Positions 17,909 through 32,900 of a stretch of DNA of 64,000 nucleotides are shown here, piece by piece; the first letter of the stretch is position 1; each line of letters opens with the position of its first letter. The notes beneath the pieces are model-generated. The model was given only the letters and a program-made list of their open reading frames with translations, had not been told where the DNA came from and did not search any database. The stretch is taken from positions 1 through 64,000 of the forward strand of contig CALFBG010000026.1 of the NCBI GenBank assembly GCA_937951685.1, in the 5' to 3' direction. This DNA comes from an uncultured Saprospiraceae bacterium. GTDB lineage: Bacteria; Bacteroidota; Bacteroidia; Chitinophagales; Saprospiraceae. The position numbers and the translations under genes were made by a program.

Positions 17909-20900
17909 ATGAAACATTTCATTGCAAAATTAAAAAAACTCAATCTTTTCTTAGTTGAAAAAGAAGGAGATCTGATACTAAAGGGCCTGAAGGGCAAGCT
18001 TAGTGCAGAAGATGTTGCGACGATCAAAAAGAATAAGGATATCATTAATTTTATTAAAACGAATAAACCCGCTTTAATAGATTACTTAAAAGAGCAGCGT
18101 GCGAAAGATTCGGTTACTCAATTGAATCTTAAAGACGTTTCGGCTATTTACGAGTTGAGTCCTTTACAGCAAGGAATGTTATTTCACGGTTTGTACGATA
18201 GCACCTCTAGTGCTTACACCGAGCATTTTAATTTTAATTTTCCAGAAGGTTTAGATATTCCTGCTTTTAAAGCTTCTTGGGAATACGTACTTAAGAATCA
18301 CAGCATTTTACGAAGTTGTTTTATCTACGATCAATTAAGTATTCCCGTCCAGTGTGTTTTTAATCAAGTAGTGCTTCCATTCGAAGTAATTGATTATAGT
18401 GATTTGAAAGGAGATGCTTTGGAGCAAAAATTAGCCGCGTTCGTAAAAGCAGATCTCGAGAAAGGGTTTGATTTTAAAGAAGCGCCACTTATGCGTATTA
18501 CCTTGGTCAAAACGGATGACCAAGCATATAAAATGATTTGGGCGCACCATCATATTCTTTGGGATGGCTGGTCTGTACCGATTATGATGGACGAAATGTT
18601 GAGTGCGTACGAAGCGTTGCTCAATGGCGAAGAACCGGAGGCAATCGAAGAAGATCACTACGAAGATTATATTAAATACATCAACGCTAAGGATAAGTTT
18701 AAAGAAGAGCAATTTTGGAAGACTTATATGCAAGGCTTCGAAACGCCTTCGCTCTTACCTTTTATTGGCAATACGCCAGAAAGAAATAAAGGTGGAAAAA
18801 ATACGAAAGAGATCAATTTGATGCTCGATCAAAAATATACAGAAAAATTAAAACAATACGCACAAAAGAATCACCTTACAACCAATACAATCATTCAAGG
18901 GGTTTGGTCTTTTTTATTATCTAAATATACCGGAAATCAAGACACTACTTTTGGTGCAATCGTTTCTGGTCGACCAACAGATTTGGTAGGAGCAGAGCAA
19001 AAAGTTGGGCTCTACATTAATACCTTGCCGTTACGATCTACGATGAAGGAAGAGCAGTCCGTAAGTGAGTGGTTGACGGAATTGCAAGAAGGACATACGA
19101 AAGCGAGAGAGTACCAATATACTTCAATCAGTAAAGTGCAAAAGTGGAGTGGGATTCAAGGAGAATTTTTTGACAGCATTTTGGTTTTTGAAAATTATCC
19201 AATTGGAGATGTCCTCGAAAGTGATTGGGCTTTAAATGCAGAAGTCTGGCAAGAAAAAGAACAAACGAATTATTTGGTCTCCATCGCAGTTGCGGTTACG
19301 GATCAAACACATATTAAGTTTTTGTACAACGCTGATTTATTAGCACAAGCTTACGCAGAAACCATTAAAGGTCATTTCGAAACGGTACTTGATGAAATAG
19401 TCATTTTAGAAAAGAAGGACCTCAACGAAGTTGAAATGTTGACGAAAGCGGAGCGCTTACAATTGCTATCCGATTTCAACGATACCGCTTTGGACTACCC
19501 ACAGGAGAAAACGATTATCGACGTTTTTCAAGAGCGAGTAGCAGCACATCCCGATAGAACAGCCGTTGTTTTTGGGGATGAAAGTTTAACGTATCAAGAA
19601 TTAGATGAACGTTCCAACCAAATGGCACATTGTCTTTTGGCAAAAGGGGTGAAATACCAAGACCGAGTAGGAATTCTTTCCTACCGTGGGCTAGAAATGA
19701 TCATTAGTACCTTCGGTGTCTTAAAATGTGGTGCAACTTACGTTCCTTTAAATATTGATTACCCTTTGAAGCGATTGGAATACCTACTTGGGGATTCTTC
19801 CGTTTCTCACGTCATTTATAGTCATGATGGTTTATTGATTAAGTCGAATCTAGCGGATCACGATTTCGTAGGTTCAGATGATCTAAAAGACTATCCGACG
19901 CACTTACCCGGTGTCCGCTTAAGTCCGCAAAGCATTGCTTACGTAATGTATACTTCGGGAACCACGGGCGAGCCCAAAGGTATTTTGGTCAACCAGCAAA
20001 ATATCTTAAAGTTAGCTTATGATACCGTAGAAATTGCCGTACGCCCTGACGATAGAGTAATGCAATGGTCGAATTTTTCCTTTGATGGATCGACCTACGA
20101 AATTTATAGCACTTTACTCAACGGTGCCTGCTTACACATGATCGACGAGCAAGCAGCACAAGATCCTAGTCGTTTAGCCGCAGTGATCCGTGACCAAAAA
20201 ATTAGCGTAGTCTTCATGACAACGGCTTTGTTTAATGGATTTGTAGACTTTGACCTCGATGCCTTAAAAGGACTACGGAAATTACTTTTCGGTGGAGAAT
20301 TAGTATCTGTTCCACACGTGAAGAAAGCCCTAAAAGTTTTAGGTAGCGATATAATGGTTCACGTATACGGACCAACGGAAACAACGGTTTACGCAACCTA
20401 TTATCCTATTCATGCTTGCAAAGAGGATCGGGTGCCAATTGGTCGACCTTTATCTAATACCTCGGCGTATATTCTTCATCCCAATGGTCAGTTAGCAGGA
20501 GTTGGAGTAGCCGGAGAATTGTGTATTGGAGGAGATGGGGTTTCAATGGGTTATTTAAATAGAAATGCACTTACCGAAGAAAAATTTATTAAAAATCCTT
20601 TTCTCGGTGAGACGGCTAATAATGAACACCCTGTGCTCTATAAAACTGGCGATTTAGTTTGCTGGCTACCCGATGGGAATATTGACTTTATTGGTCGAAG
20701 AGATGCACAAGTAAAAATTAGAGGATACCGAATTGAGTTGGGCGAAATTGAAACAGCGATGCAAGAATCGCCACTCGTCAACAAATGCGTTGTCTTGGCT
20801 AAAGCAGATGCTAATGGGAACAAAAAGCGGTTAGTCGCTTACGTTGTACCTACTGGCACTTTCGATAAAGTAGAAATCCAAAATTACCTCAAATCGCAAA

Positions 20901-23900
20901 TACCAGAATACATGGTACCGTCGATTATGGTAGAGATGGATGATTTGCCTTTAAATTTAAATGGTAAGGTGGACAAAAAAGCCTTGCCAGAGCCAGATAC
21001 TTCCACAATTGCAGCAAATGAATTTGTCGCTCCTCAAACGGAAGTTGAAATTTCTATTGCGGAAGTTTGGAAAAAACTATTGAATCTCAAGCAAGTAGGT
21101 ATCCACGATAATTTCTTCGAATTAGGAGGAGATTCTATTATCTGTATTCAAGTCGTTAGCCGAATCAAAAGAGCGGGCTATCAATTGCAGCCTAGAGATT
21201 TATTTAAACATCAAACCATTGCCGAACTTGCTCAATTAATTAAAGGCAATTCCAATACCATCGTTGCAGAACAAGGTATGCTGACGGGAACGGCAGCATT
21301 ATTACCAATTCAACAATGGTTCCTAGATAAAAATTACGCCAGCCTTTCGCATTTCAATCAAGAAAATTTATTTGCGATCGACAAAAATATTGCAGCGGAG
21401 CATTTAGATCAAATGGTCAAAGCTTTGGTGCGACAACATGATGCCTTACGCTTTGAATATACACAAGCAGATGGATTATGGATACAAACTTACGGCAAGC
21501 ACGAGCCTAGTCTTGATATCGTTGATTTAACTGAAATAACGACGAATAACCTCGGTGAAGAGATCACCAAAGTTTGTCAAGAAAATCAGGAAAGTTTAGA
21601 CCTCGAAACGGGCGTTTTAATCAAAGCGGTTTTGATGAAAACACCAGCTTCAGAGACACACAATCGCTTGTTTATCGTAATTCATCACTTCGCCGTAGAT
21701 GGCGTTTCTTGGAGAATTATTTTAGATCAATTGTTCTTAGGGATTGAAGCGCTTGGAAAAGGAGAAGCGTTGGATTTAGGAATGAAGTCGAGTTCTTTCC
21801 GACAATGGGTGGCAACCTTAGCAGACTATAGCGTTACGGATCGTATTCAAGCACAATTGTCCTACTGGCAAAATATTGTCAACAATTATCAGCCTTTACC
21901 ACTTGATTTTACGGACGAAACACCTTCTTTAGGAAGTGACGCGGATGGCTGTGCGGTAAGCTTAGATGAAGATTTAACGCAAGCTTTATTGCAAGAAGTG
22001 AATCAGTCTTACCATACTGAAATCAATGATATTTTACTGAGTGCCCTTGCCATGACAATTAGTAGTTGGTCAGGACAAGAAAATGTAATTGTTGGTTTAG
22101 AAGGACATGGTAGAGAGCACGTTTCTTCCGAAATAGATACGACGAGCACCGTAGGTTGGTTTACTAATTTATACCCAATCGCCCTAAGCGTAGCACCTGA
22201 GATTACGGAAGGCAATTTGATTAAGTCGGTTAAAGAACAGTTGCGCGCCATTCCCCAAAAAGGAATGGGGTACGGATTGCTACGGTACTTGCATCCTTCC
22301 GAAGATATTCGTACGAGCCTCGCCAACGGAAAGTGGGATATTGTATTCAACTACCTTGGTCAGTTAGACAACGTAGTGGACACGAGTACATGGTTGATGG
22401 AAGCCGAAGAGTCTGCGGGTACGAGTGTAGCAGATGATTATCCATTTGATAATAAATTAGACATCGGCGCTGCCATTTCTGGTGGGAAATTATCAGTTAC
22501 TTGGGTTTATTCCAAGAAAGATTTTGAAGCCACAACGATTAACGAACTGTCAGCGGCTTACTTAGAAAACCTGACGCGTTTGATTCGACATTGTCAGCAA
22601 AAAGAACAAACAGAATTAACAGCTTGTGATTATGGACTTGCGCCAGAAGTAAGCTATCAAGAACTAGATCAGTTTTTAGATACGGAAGAAAATGGTGTAG
22701 CGAGAAGAAATTTAGTCGACAGTATTTACCGACTCAGTCCTTTGCAAGAAGGAATGCTTTTCCACCATTTATACGATAAAAGCCTAACGGCATACACCGA
22801 GCAATTAGTACTTGATTTTCCTAGTGGGGTGAAGATTGATGCTTTTAGAGCTTCTTGGGAATACGTCATTAGTAAGCATAGCATTTTACGAACTGCATTT
22901 TTTAATGATGAATTTTCTATTCCGGTTCAGTGCGCTTACAAAGCAACGAACTTACCATTTGAAGTATTAGACTTTAGTCAAGTTCCCGCGAGCGAATTAG
23001 AGGCGAAATGGGATGCTTTTTTAGACGCAGATATTGAACGTGGCTTTGATTTTACCCAAGCACCACTCATGCGTGTCAACTTAGTCAAAACGGAAAAGAA
23101 CGCATATAAGATGCTTTGGACATTCCATCACATTTTGATTGACGGATGGTCTATTCCTATTTTGGTAGAAGATTTATTAATGGCTTATGAAGAATTTTCA
23201 AAAGGCGCTACGGATTTAGCCACTGTTGAAAAAATACTTAATAAAAAAGAAGACCGTTACGAAGATTATATCAAGTACATTGGTGCGCGAGATGAATTTG
23301 TAGAGAAAGCATTTTGGAAAAAATATATGGACGGATTCGAAGAGCCTACGTTACTTCCGTTTGTAGATAATGCAATTGACCGAAACAAAGGTGGGCAGAT
23401 GAGAGAGATGTATCTCAATTACGATCATGCATTAACCGAAAAAATTAAAAATTACGCACAAGCTAAACGGATTACCGTTAATACTTTAGTGCAAGGGGTA
23501 TGGGGATTCTTATTATCTAAATATACGAGTAGCAATGATACCGTTTACGGAGTAACCGTTTCTGGTCGACCTGCGGATCTGACACAGGCAGAAGAGCGAG
23601 TAGGTTTATTTATTAATGCCATGCCGGTCCGAGTAAAATTAGATCCTAATAAATCTATTGAAGCAATTTTATCGACTTTACAACAAGAACATACCGCAGC
23701 AAGAGAATTTCAATATACAGCGCTGAACGATATTCAGAAGTGGAATAATATCCAAGGCGATTTATTCGATTCTCTCTTAGCATTTGAAAATTATCCATTG
23801 GGTGATGTTGTAGATAAAGAGTGGGATTTAGAAGTCGAAAATTTAGAAATAAAAGAACAAACGAATTACCTCTTTTCCATGGCGATTACGCTATCGGATG

Positions 23901-26900
23901 TTTTAAATATTAAGTTTGGCTACAACCTTAGTTTGCTACAACGCGAATTTGCCGAAATGATCAAGGCCCATTTCGAATTGGTAATTGACGAAATCGTTGT
24001 ACAGGAGAAACTGAATTTTTCGGATATTGAATTATTGACAGCAGCCGAAAAAGAATTATTATTAGAAACATTCAACGATACTAGTGTTGATTACCCAGAA
24101 GGAAAAACTAGCGTAGATCTTTTTGAGGAGCAAGTCAAACTTCGACCAGATAATATTGCCGTAGCATTCAACGAAGAACGCTTAACGTACCGCGAGCTGA
24201 ACGAACGGGCAAATCAGTTGGCGAATCATTTACGCACACAAGGTATCCGAGAAGAATCTATCGTTGGAATTTGCATTAGTCGCTCCGTCGAAATGATCGT
24301 TAGTATCATGGGGGTTTTGAAAGCAGGCGCAGCGTATTTACCAATTGACGCGGGATATCCACAAGAGCGGATTGACTATATCGTCAATGACAGTAAAACG
24401 AACGTAGTCGTAACGGATACTACTCACAGTGATTTGTTCGCTCATTTTGGAAATGTCGCTTTAACTTTAATTGATAAAGATTGGGATGAGATTGCCAAGG
24501 AGTCGATAGAAAATGTTCAAACGAATTTAAAAGCAACGAATTTAGCTTATATCATTTATACTTCGGGTTCTACGGGAAGACCGAAAGGCGTTATGATTGA
24601 GCACGCCAGTAAAGTCAACATAATTTGTGATCATATCCGCTTATTTGGGGTGACGGAAAAGGATCGATTGACACAGTTTGTATCGTTGTCCTTTGATGCT
24701 TCTATCCCTGAGGTTTTCATGAGTTTGTGTTCCGGTGCGTGTTTAGTTGTTTTGAGTAAAGAAGTTATTGATGACCAAGATTTATATATTGAATACATTA
24801 AAGCACAAGGGGTAACCTTAGCCTCCTTACCGTCAGGTTATTTGAGCCTCTTTGACGTAGACCAATTATCACACTTACGGGCGATCATGACTGGAGGAGA
24901 TATTGCTAACGTAAAAACAGCGGTGCAATGTGCAAAATCTAGTGATTTTATTAATGCTTATGGTCCTACGGAATGTACCGTTTGTGCAGCAGCTTATAAA
25001 GTAAAAGTTACGGATGAGAACCGAGTAGCATTACCTATTGGTAAGCCCTGTTCAAATACTCAAATTTATATTTTAGATCAAAATTTACAACTTTTACCAC
25101 CTTATGCGGAAGGCGAAATTTGTATCGGAGGTTTAGGTGTCGCCAGAGGATATTTGAATCGACCAGAACTTACCGCAGAAAAATTTATTCCTAATCCGTT
25201 TAATCCTGCGGAAAGAATTTACCGCACGGGAGATAAAGGAAAATGGTTGCCGGGTGGTGATATCGCTTTCTTAGGAAGAATTGATGACCAAGTAAAAATT
25301 AGAGGTCACCGAATTGAGCTGGGAGAAATAGAGGCGGTCTTAGACGCACTAGCAATGGTGAAAAAAGGACTCGTTTTAGCAAAGAAGGATAGTGTAGGAA
25401 ATAAGCGTTTAGTAGCGTACATTTTGCCAGAAGGAGCTTACGATAAAGCGGCGATCGAAACGGGATTAAAAGCGACTTTACCAGATTATATGGTGCCTGC
25501 TATTTTCATGGAATTGAGTGAAATACCTTTGACTTCAAACGATAAAATTGATAAAAAGGCACTTCCCAACCCAGCTATTGAGGAGTTAATGGCGCAAGCA
25601 TACGTAGCACCAAGTAACGAAATCGAAACAACGCTTACAGAGATTTGGCAACGAATTCTCAACCTAGAAAGAGTCGGTGTAATGGACGATTTCTTCGAAT
25701 TAGGAGGACATTCCTTACTCGCAACGCGGGTAATTTCAGCCATTCGTAAAGAATTGAAAACGGAATTGGCGATCAAAGATTTATTCTTGAATCCTACCAT
25801 TGCCACCTTAGCTAAGTTTATCTTAGCAAGTGGACGACATACATCCTTGCCAGAAGTAGTCGCCATGGAACGACCAGCACAAATTCCATTATCATTCTCA
25901 CAAAATCGACTTTGGTTTGTGGATAAAATGGGGGGAAGTGTGAACTACCATATGCCCGTTATTCTTCGCTTTGAAGGAGATTTGGATTTGGAAGCGATGG
26001 AATACGCTTTTAATACAATCGTTAATCGCCACGAAATTTTAAGAACGGTTTATCAAGAAATTGATGGTATCGGTTATCAAGTGGTGTTACCCGAAAATCA
26101 GTGGTCAATAGATCGCTTGGTAGCGGCAGATTTAGCAGCAGAAGTTAATGCAAAAACCATCGCTAATTTAGTTGATAAGGAAATCGTAAAACCCTTCGAT
26201 TTAGCGAAAGATCATATGCTGAGAACCTCTTTATTGGATCTCGGTCAGCAAGAATATATTTTAGCGATCGTGATGCATCATATTGCCTCGGATGGTTGGT
26301 CAATGACTATTTTTGTAAAAGAATTGGTAGAACTTTACGAAGCGAAGAAAGAGCAACGGGAGTTTAGTTTGCCAGCCTTACCCATTCAGTACATAGATTA
26401 TACTTTGTGGCAACACAAATACTTAAATGGCGATGCTTTAGAAAGTAAACTACAATATTGGGAAGACAAACTGTCCGGTCTTGAACCGATCAATTTGCCC
26501 TTAGACTTCCCCCGTCCCGCAACGCAGAGCACAAACGGTGCAACAATCAACTTCAACATTGATCAAAAGACTACGGAAGCATTGCAGCAATTGGCGAAAG
26601 CCCAAGGGGTAACGATGTATATGTTGTTAATGGCTATCATGAAAGTGCTATTGTATCGCTATTCAGGACAAGAAGATGTTTGTATCGGTAGTTCGGTGGC
26701 AAATCGTACCCAAGCAGAGATTGAAAATCTTATCGGACTTTTTGTTAATACTTTAGCCTTACGCTCAGACTTGAGTGGTAATCCAAGTTTTAAGGATCAC
26801 CTTGCTGCGGTTAAGCAAACCGTTTTAGAGGGACTTGCTAATCAAGAAGTACCTTTTGAGAAAGTGGTAGATCGGGTGATCAAACGTAGAGATCGTAGTC

Positions 26901-29900
26901 GTAGTCCTTTATTCCAAGTCCTACTCGTGTTGCAGAATAACGAAAAAGTCGATTCTCAAGAATTAACCGACGTTACTTTGTCTGGAGAAGAATTCGAATA
27001 CGCAACGTCTAAATTTGATCTTTCCTTTTTCTTTGGAGAAGACGAAGATGGGATGAAAGTTGATGTGATTTATTGCAACGATTTATTCTTACCCACCACG
27101 ATTCAGGGAATGATTGCGCACTTCACCACCTTACTCGCTGCGGTAGTCAATAATCCAACGGAAACGATTGGAGCATTAGAAATTTTAGCCGCAACGGAGA
27201 AAAAACAATTATTAGAAGAGTTTAGCGAAAAGTCTGTAGACTATCCTGCGGAGGAAACTTTGGTGGATTGGTTTGAACGACAAGTCGCGACCACGCCGGA
27301 TGATATCGCCGTAGCTTTTGAATCGAAAACCTTAAGCTATGCCGCCTTAAACGACCAAGCCAATCGCTTAGCGAAACACCTCATTGATAATTACGCTATC
27401 CAACCGGATGACCTCGTTGGAATTATGATGGAATCGTCAGAACTTTCGATCGTTTCGATGTTGGGCATTATGAAAGCGGGGGCAGCGTACGTGCCAATTG
27501 ATGTTGCTTATCCGATGGATCGGAAAGCTTATATCATTGAGGACACGAAAGTGAAAGCTATTATTATTCATTCGGATAGTCTTTTTGATGTCATTGAATT
27601 GAGCTTACCTATTTTCTCCATTGATATTCAGTTGGACGATTTGGAAGCAGCTCAACAAGAAGACTTACGACCCGTGAAATTGACACCAGATCATTTAGCG
27701 TACGTAATTTATACTTCAGGTTCTACGGGACAACCGAAAGGCGTACTCGTTACGCATCGTAATTTAACGGATTATTTGAGTGGCCTTTTTGCACAAATAG
27801 ATTTGTCAAATTGCAAGAACTTTGGCCTGATGTCAACGATGTCTGCCGATTTAGGAAATACCGTCTTATACGGTGGATTGATGTCGGGAGGAGCAGTACA
27901 CGTTTTTTCAAAAGCATCTTTAACCAATGCGGATTTTATCCAAAATTACTTTAAAGAAAATGCGATTGATTGTATCAAAATTGTTCCTTCTCACTGGAAA
28001 GCTTTAGAAACAGAAGCGGGAATCTTATTGCCACAGCAAGCAATTGTTTTTGGTGGGGAAAAATTGTCCGTAGACTTAGTCAATAAAATAAAAGTAGCCG
28101 CTCCAACTTTAAAAGTAGTGAATCACTACGGTCCAACGGAGACTACGATTGGTAAATTATTGCATCACGTAGATTTTGATCATACTTATACCAGTATTCC
28201 AATTGGAAAACCATTCTCTAATACTTGCATTTACGTCGTAGGACAAAATAATACATTGTGTCCCGTCGGTGTACCTGGAGAATTGTTGATTGGTGGTGTT
28301 GGAGTAGCGCGTGGATACTTGAATTTACCGGAACAAACCCAAGAAAGATTTATTCCAAATCCTTTCCAAAAAGAAGGAGAAGGACAATTATTATATCGAA
28401 CGGGAGATCTCGTTTGTATGTTGGCTGATGGTAGCATTGACTTTAGAGGTCGAGTTGATAGTCAAGTTAAAATCCGTGGTTTTAGAGTTGAACTTGGTGA
28501 GATTGAGAAAATGTTGGAACAATCTTCCGAAGTTGAGCAAGCAGTTGTCATTACACAAAGTGATGTGAGTGGTACGCAGCGATTAGTTGCTTATATCGTA
28601 CCTTCTGGGGATTTTCATAAAGAAAATATTCAAACTTTCTTGTCGAATAGATTGCCAGAATATATGGTGCCTTCGATTATGATGGAGTTAGAAAAATTAC
28701 CCTTAACGGCTAATGGAAAGATTGATAAGAAAGCACTACCGAATCCAGATGTTTCAAGTTTAGTGAAAACGGAATACGTAGCCGCTAGTACTGAAATGGA
28801 AATTCACTTGGTTAAGATCTGGAAAGAAATACTTGGCGTAGATCGCATCGGTATCATGGATGATTTCTTTGAATTAGGTGGTCATTCCCTTTTAGCCATC
28901 CGAGTCGTATCTGCCATTCGTCAAGAAATGTCGATCGAAATAGATATTGCTGACTTGTTTGATTACATCACCGTAGCCACGCTCGCCGCCTACTTGGAGA
29001 CCAAAGATGTGATAACCTTATTACCACCCGTAACGGCAGTAACAAGACCCTCAAATATTCCGCTTTCTTTCTCTCAAGAAAGGTTATGGTTCTTAGATCA
29101 ATTAGAAGGAAGTACTCATTATCATATTCCATCTGTACAGAAATTTGGTAGCGATTTGGATCAAACGGCTTTGGCTTACGCTTTCGAAGCAATGATCAAT
29201 CGGCACGAAGTATTGAGAACGGTTTTCGTGGAAGAAGATGGACAAGCATACCAACGGATTTTAGAGGAAGGATTGTGGAATTTAGCGTACGCAGAGAAAT
29301 TAAACCTTTCGGAAGAAGCTCTCGAACTTGAGGTAGAAGCTATCATTGCAAAAGCGTTTGATTTATCTAAAGATCATCCTTTACGAGCAACTTTACTTAA
29401 AGTATCGGAGTCGGAGTATTTAGTTGTACTCGTACTTCATCACATTGCTTCGGATGGTTGGTCGAATGCTATTTTCTTCGGGGAATTGATGGAATTATAC
29501 GAAGCGAAACAAGCGAATCGTACGCCAGCATTAGCAGCCTTGAAAATTCAATATGCAGATTATGCAATTTGGCAACGTACACATTTGTCAGGAGAAGTAC
29601 TCGAACAAAAATTACAGTACTGGGAAAAGAAATTAAAAGGGGTTGAGGCTTTAAACTTACCAACGGATTACGTGCGACCCGCAATCCAAAGTACCAAAGG
29701 AGCACACCTGTTTTTCGAAATGGATCCTAAGTTGAGTCGACAAATTAAGACTTTAGCAAAAGCAGAAGGGGTTACGATGTTTATGTTGTTGTTGTCTGCC
29801 TTTAAAGTATTATTATACAAGTATACCGGACAAGATGATATCTCGGTGGGAAGTCCCATTGCTAATCGAACGCAAGTAGAAATTGAAGCCCTCATTGGAT

Positions 29901-32900
29901 TCTTTGTCAATACTTTAACCTTGCGTAGTGACTTAAGTGAAAACCCAAGCTTTGACGAAGTACTAAGACAAGTGAAAGCAACGACGCTTGAAGCTTATAA
30001 TCACCAAGATGTTCCTTTTGAGAAAATTGTAGATCGAGTAGTCGATCAACGCGACATGAGTCGTACGCCACTTTTCCAAGTGATGTTTATCTTAGGGAAT
30101 AATTTAGATCTCTCAACGGTAGAACGAACAAGTGGAACTACGGAAGTCGAAGAGATGGACGAAGCTGCAACGATGACGGAGCAATTCGATTATGAAATCT
30201 CTAAATTTGACCTAAGTTTCAACGTATCCGAAAGAGCAAACGGCTTAAGTGTCGGTATCGAATATTGCAGTGATTTATTCGCGCCCACGACGATTGAGCG
30301 AATGATGAAGCACTACGAAATGTTGTTGTCTTCCATCACTTTAAAGCCAACGGCAAAGATTGATCAACTAGGTATTTTAAGCGCAGTAGAAAAGCAGCAA
30401 ATTTTATTTGACTTTAACGATACAGAAAGTACTTATCCTACGGATCAAACTTTAGTTGATCTCTTTGAAGCACAAGCCACAGCGATTCCAATGGCTATTG
30501 CAGTTGTTTTTGAAGAAGAAGAAATTACGTATCAAGATTTAAACGAAAGAGCAAACCAAGTAGCACATTATCTACGAAAGGCAGGATTGCAAAACGAAGA
30601 TCTAGTCTGTATTTGTATTGATCGATCGGTAGAAATGATGGTAGGAATTTTAGGAATCCTCAAAGCAGGCGGTGCTTATGTACCGATTGATCCGAGTTAT
30701 CCTGCGGAACGGATGAATTATATCCTACAAGATACGGCTACGGATTTTGCGATTACAAATAGTGCCGCCAGAGGATTTTTGGAAACGGCGAAAGTTGAAA
30801 ATGTAGTTTTACTAGACGAAGATTGGAGAAAAATCGCGAATGAAGCGAAAACCAATCTCGACCTTGAGTTGACACCTGAAAATCTAGCTTACATCATTTA
30901 TACTTCTGGTTCTACGGGAGAACCGAAAGGAGTAATGAATCAGCATTCGGGTATTGTGAATCGCTTATTGTGGACACAAGAACAGTATAACTTGATCAGT
31001 GGAGAAGATGTCATTCTGCAAAAAACTACGTTCTGTTTTGACGTTTCCGTTTGGGAATTATTCTGGCCGTTTATTGCTGGTGTTAAATTGGTTTTTGCGC
31101 GACCGGATGGTCATAAAGACAACAATTACTTAAAAGCAATTATTGAAGCACAACAAGTGACAACGATGCACTTCGTTCCTTCTATGTTGGAGGTGTTCTT
31201 ACCCGACGTAGCAGCCGACGAATGTCAAAGTTTACGCCGAGTACTCTGTAGCGGGGAAGCATTGAAACCCAATCACGTTGCAGCGTTTAAAAAGCATTTA
31301 GGACACGTTGAATTGCACAATCTATACGGACCAACGGAAGCGGCTATTGATGTTTCCTACTGGGCAGTTCCTACAACGGAAACACGAATAGATAAGGTGC
31401 CAATTGGCAAACCCGTCGCGAACACCAAATTGTATGTTTTAGACAAGCAAGGGCAACTTTGTCCCGTTGGTGTGCCCGGAGAATTGCACATCGCTGGTAT
31501 CCAAGTAGCACGAGGCTATCACAACCGACCTACTTTAACCGCAGAACGATTTATCGAAGATGCGATTACGGAAAATGCAACGACTAAGTTGTATAAAACA
31601 GGTGACTTTACCCGTTGGTTGGAGAATGGAGATATCGAATTCTTCCGTCGATTAGACGATCAAGTGAAGATCAGAGGTTTCCGAATTGAACTCGGAGAAA
31701 TCGAAGCAAAGTTACAAGAACTAGCGCTCGTACACAGCAGTATTGTAGTCGCTAAAGAAGATGCTGCTGGCGATAAGCGATTGGTTGCGTACATTATTCC
31801 TAATGGAGCTTACAATAAGAAGGCGATTCAAGTAGCGTTGAAAAAACAATTGCCGGATTACATGGTGCCGGCGATCATGATGGAATTAGAGGCATTTCCA
31901 CTAACGAGTAATGGAAAAATTGACAAAAAAGCACTACCGAATCCAGATGTCTCTGGATTACTAGGCAATGAATACGTAGCACCAAGAAATGAGACAGAAG
32001 CGCAACTCGCTGAAATTTGGTCGAACTTGATTCACGTAGAAAAAATTGGTATTCATGATAACTTCTTCGAATTGGGTGGACACTCTCTACTTGCTACGAG
32101 ATTAGTTTCAGAAATTCGAAAAACGATTCAGAAAGAAGTACCGATTCGAGAAATATTCTTAAAACCTACGATTGCTAGTTTGGCAGACTATATCGTTTTG
32201 GAAGCTAGAAGTAGTTTATTACCTACGATTACGGTACAAGAAAGACCCGAACGAATCCCCGTTTCATTCTCTCAAGAACGATTGTGGTTCATAGATAAAA
32301 TAGAAGGAAAAAGTACGCACTACCATATTCCAATGATTACCAAATTCAAAGGAGAATTGGACTTCGATAAGCTTTCTTCTGCGTTTAAGGATATCGTAAA
32401 TCGACACGAAACGCTCCGAACCGTATTTGAAGAAATAGAAGGACAAGCGTACCAGAAAATCATGGAAGAAGATCAGTTTAATTTGACCTTCGTAGATTTC
32501 TCTGAAAGCTACAACGCAGCAGATGAAACAGACTTAGAAGTATACGCCGATCAATATGTTAATCAGCCTTTTGATTTAGCAAAAGATCATCTCATGCGCG
32601 CTCAGGTAGTAAAATTATCTGCCGAAGAAAATGCCTTGATCGTGGTGACGCATCACATTGCAACGGATGGTTGGTCTGGACCAATCTTCTTGAATGAATT
32701 GAGTGAAATTTATACGGCGAAAATGGAAAATCGTTTACCTGATCTTCCTGAATTGAAAATCCAATACGCAGATTATGCCTTGTGGCAACGTAGTTACTTG
32801 AGTGGAGATATATTAGAAGAAAAATTAAACTACTGGAACGATAAATTATCGGGCACGGAAGTCTTGAATTTACCAACAGATTTTGAATTAACAACGGCTA

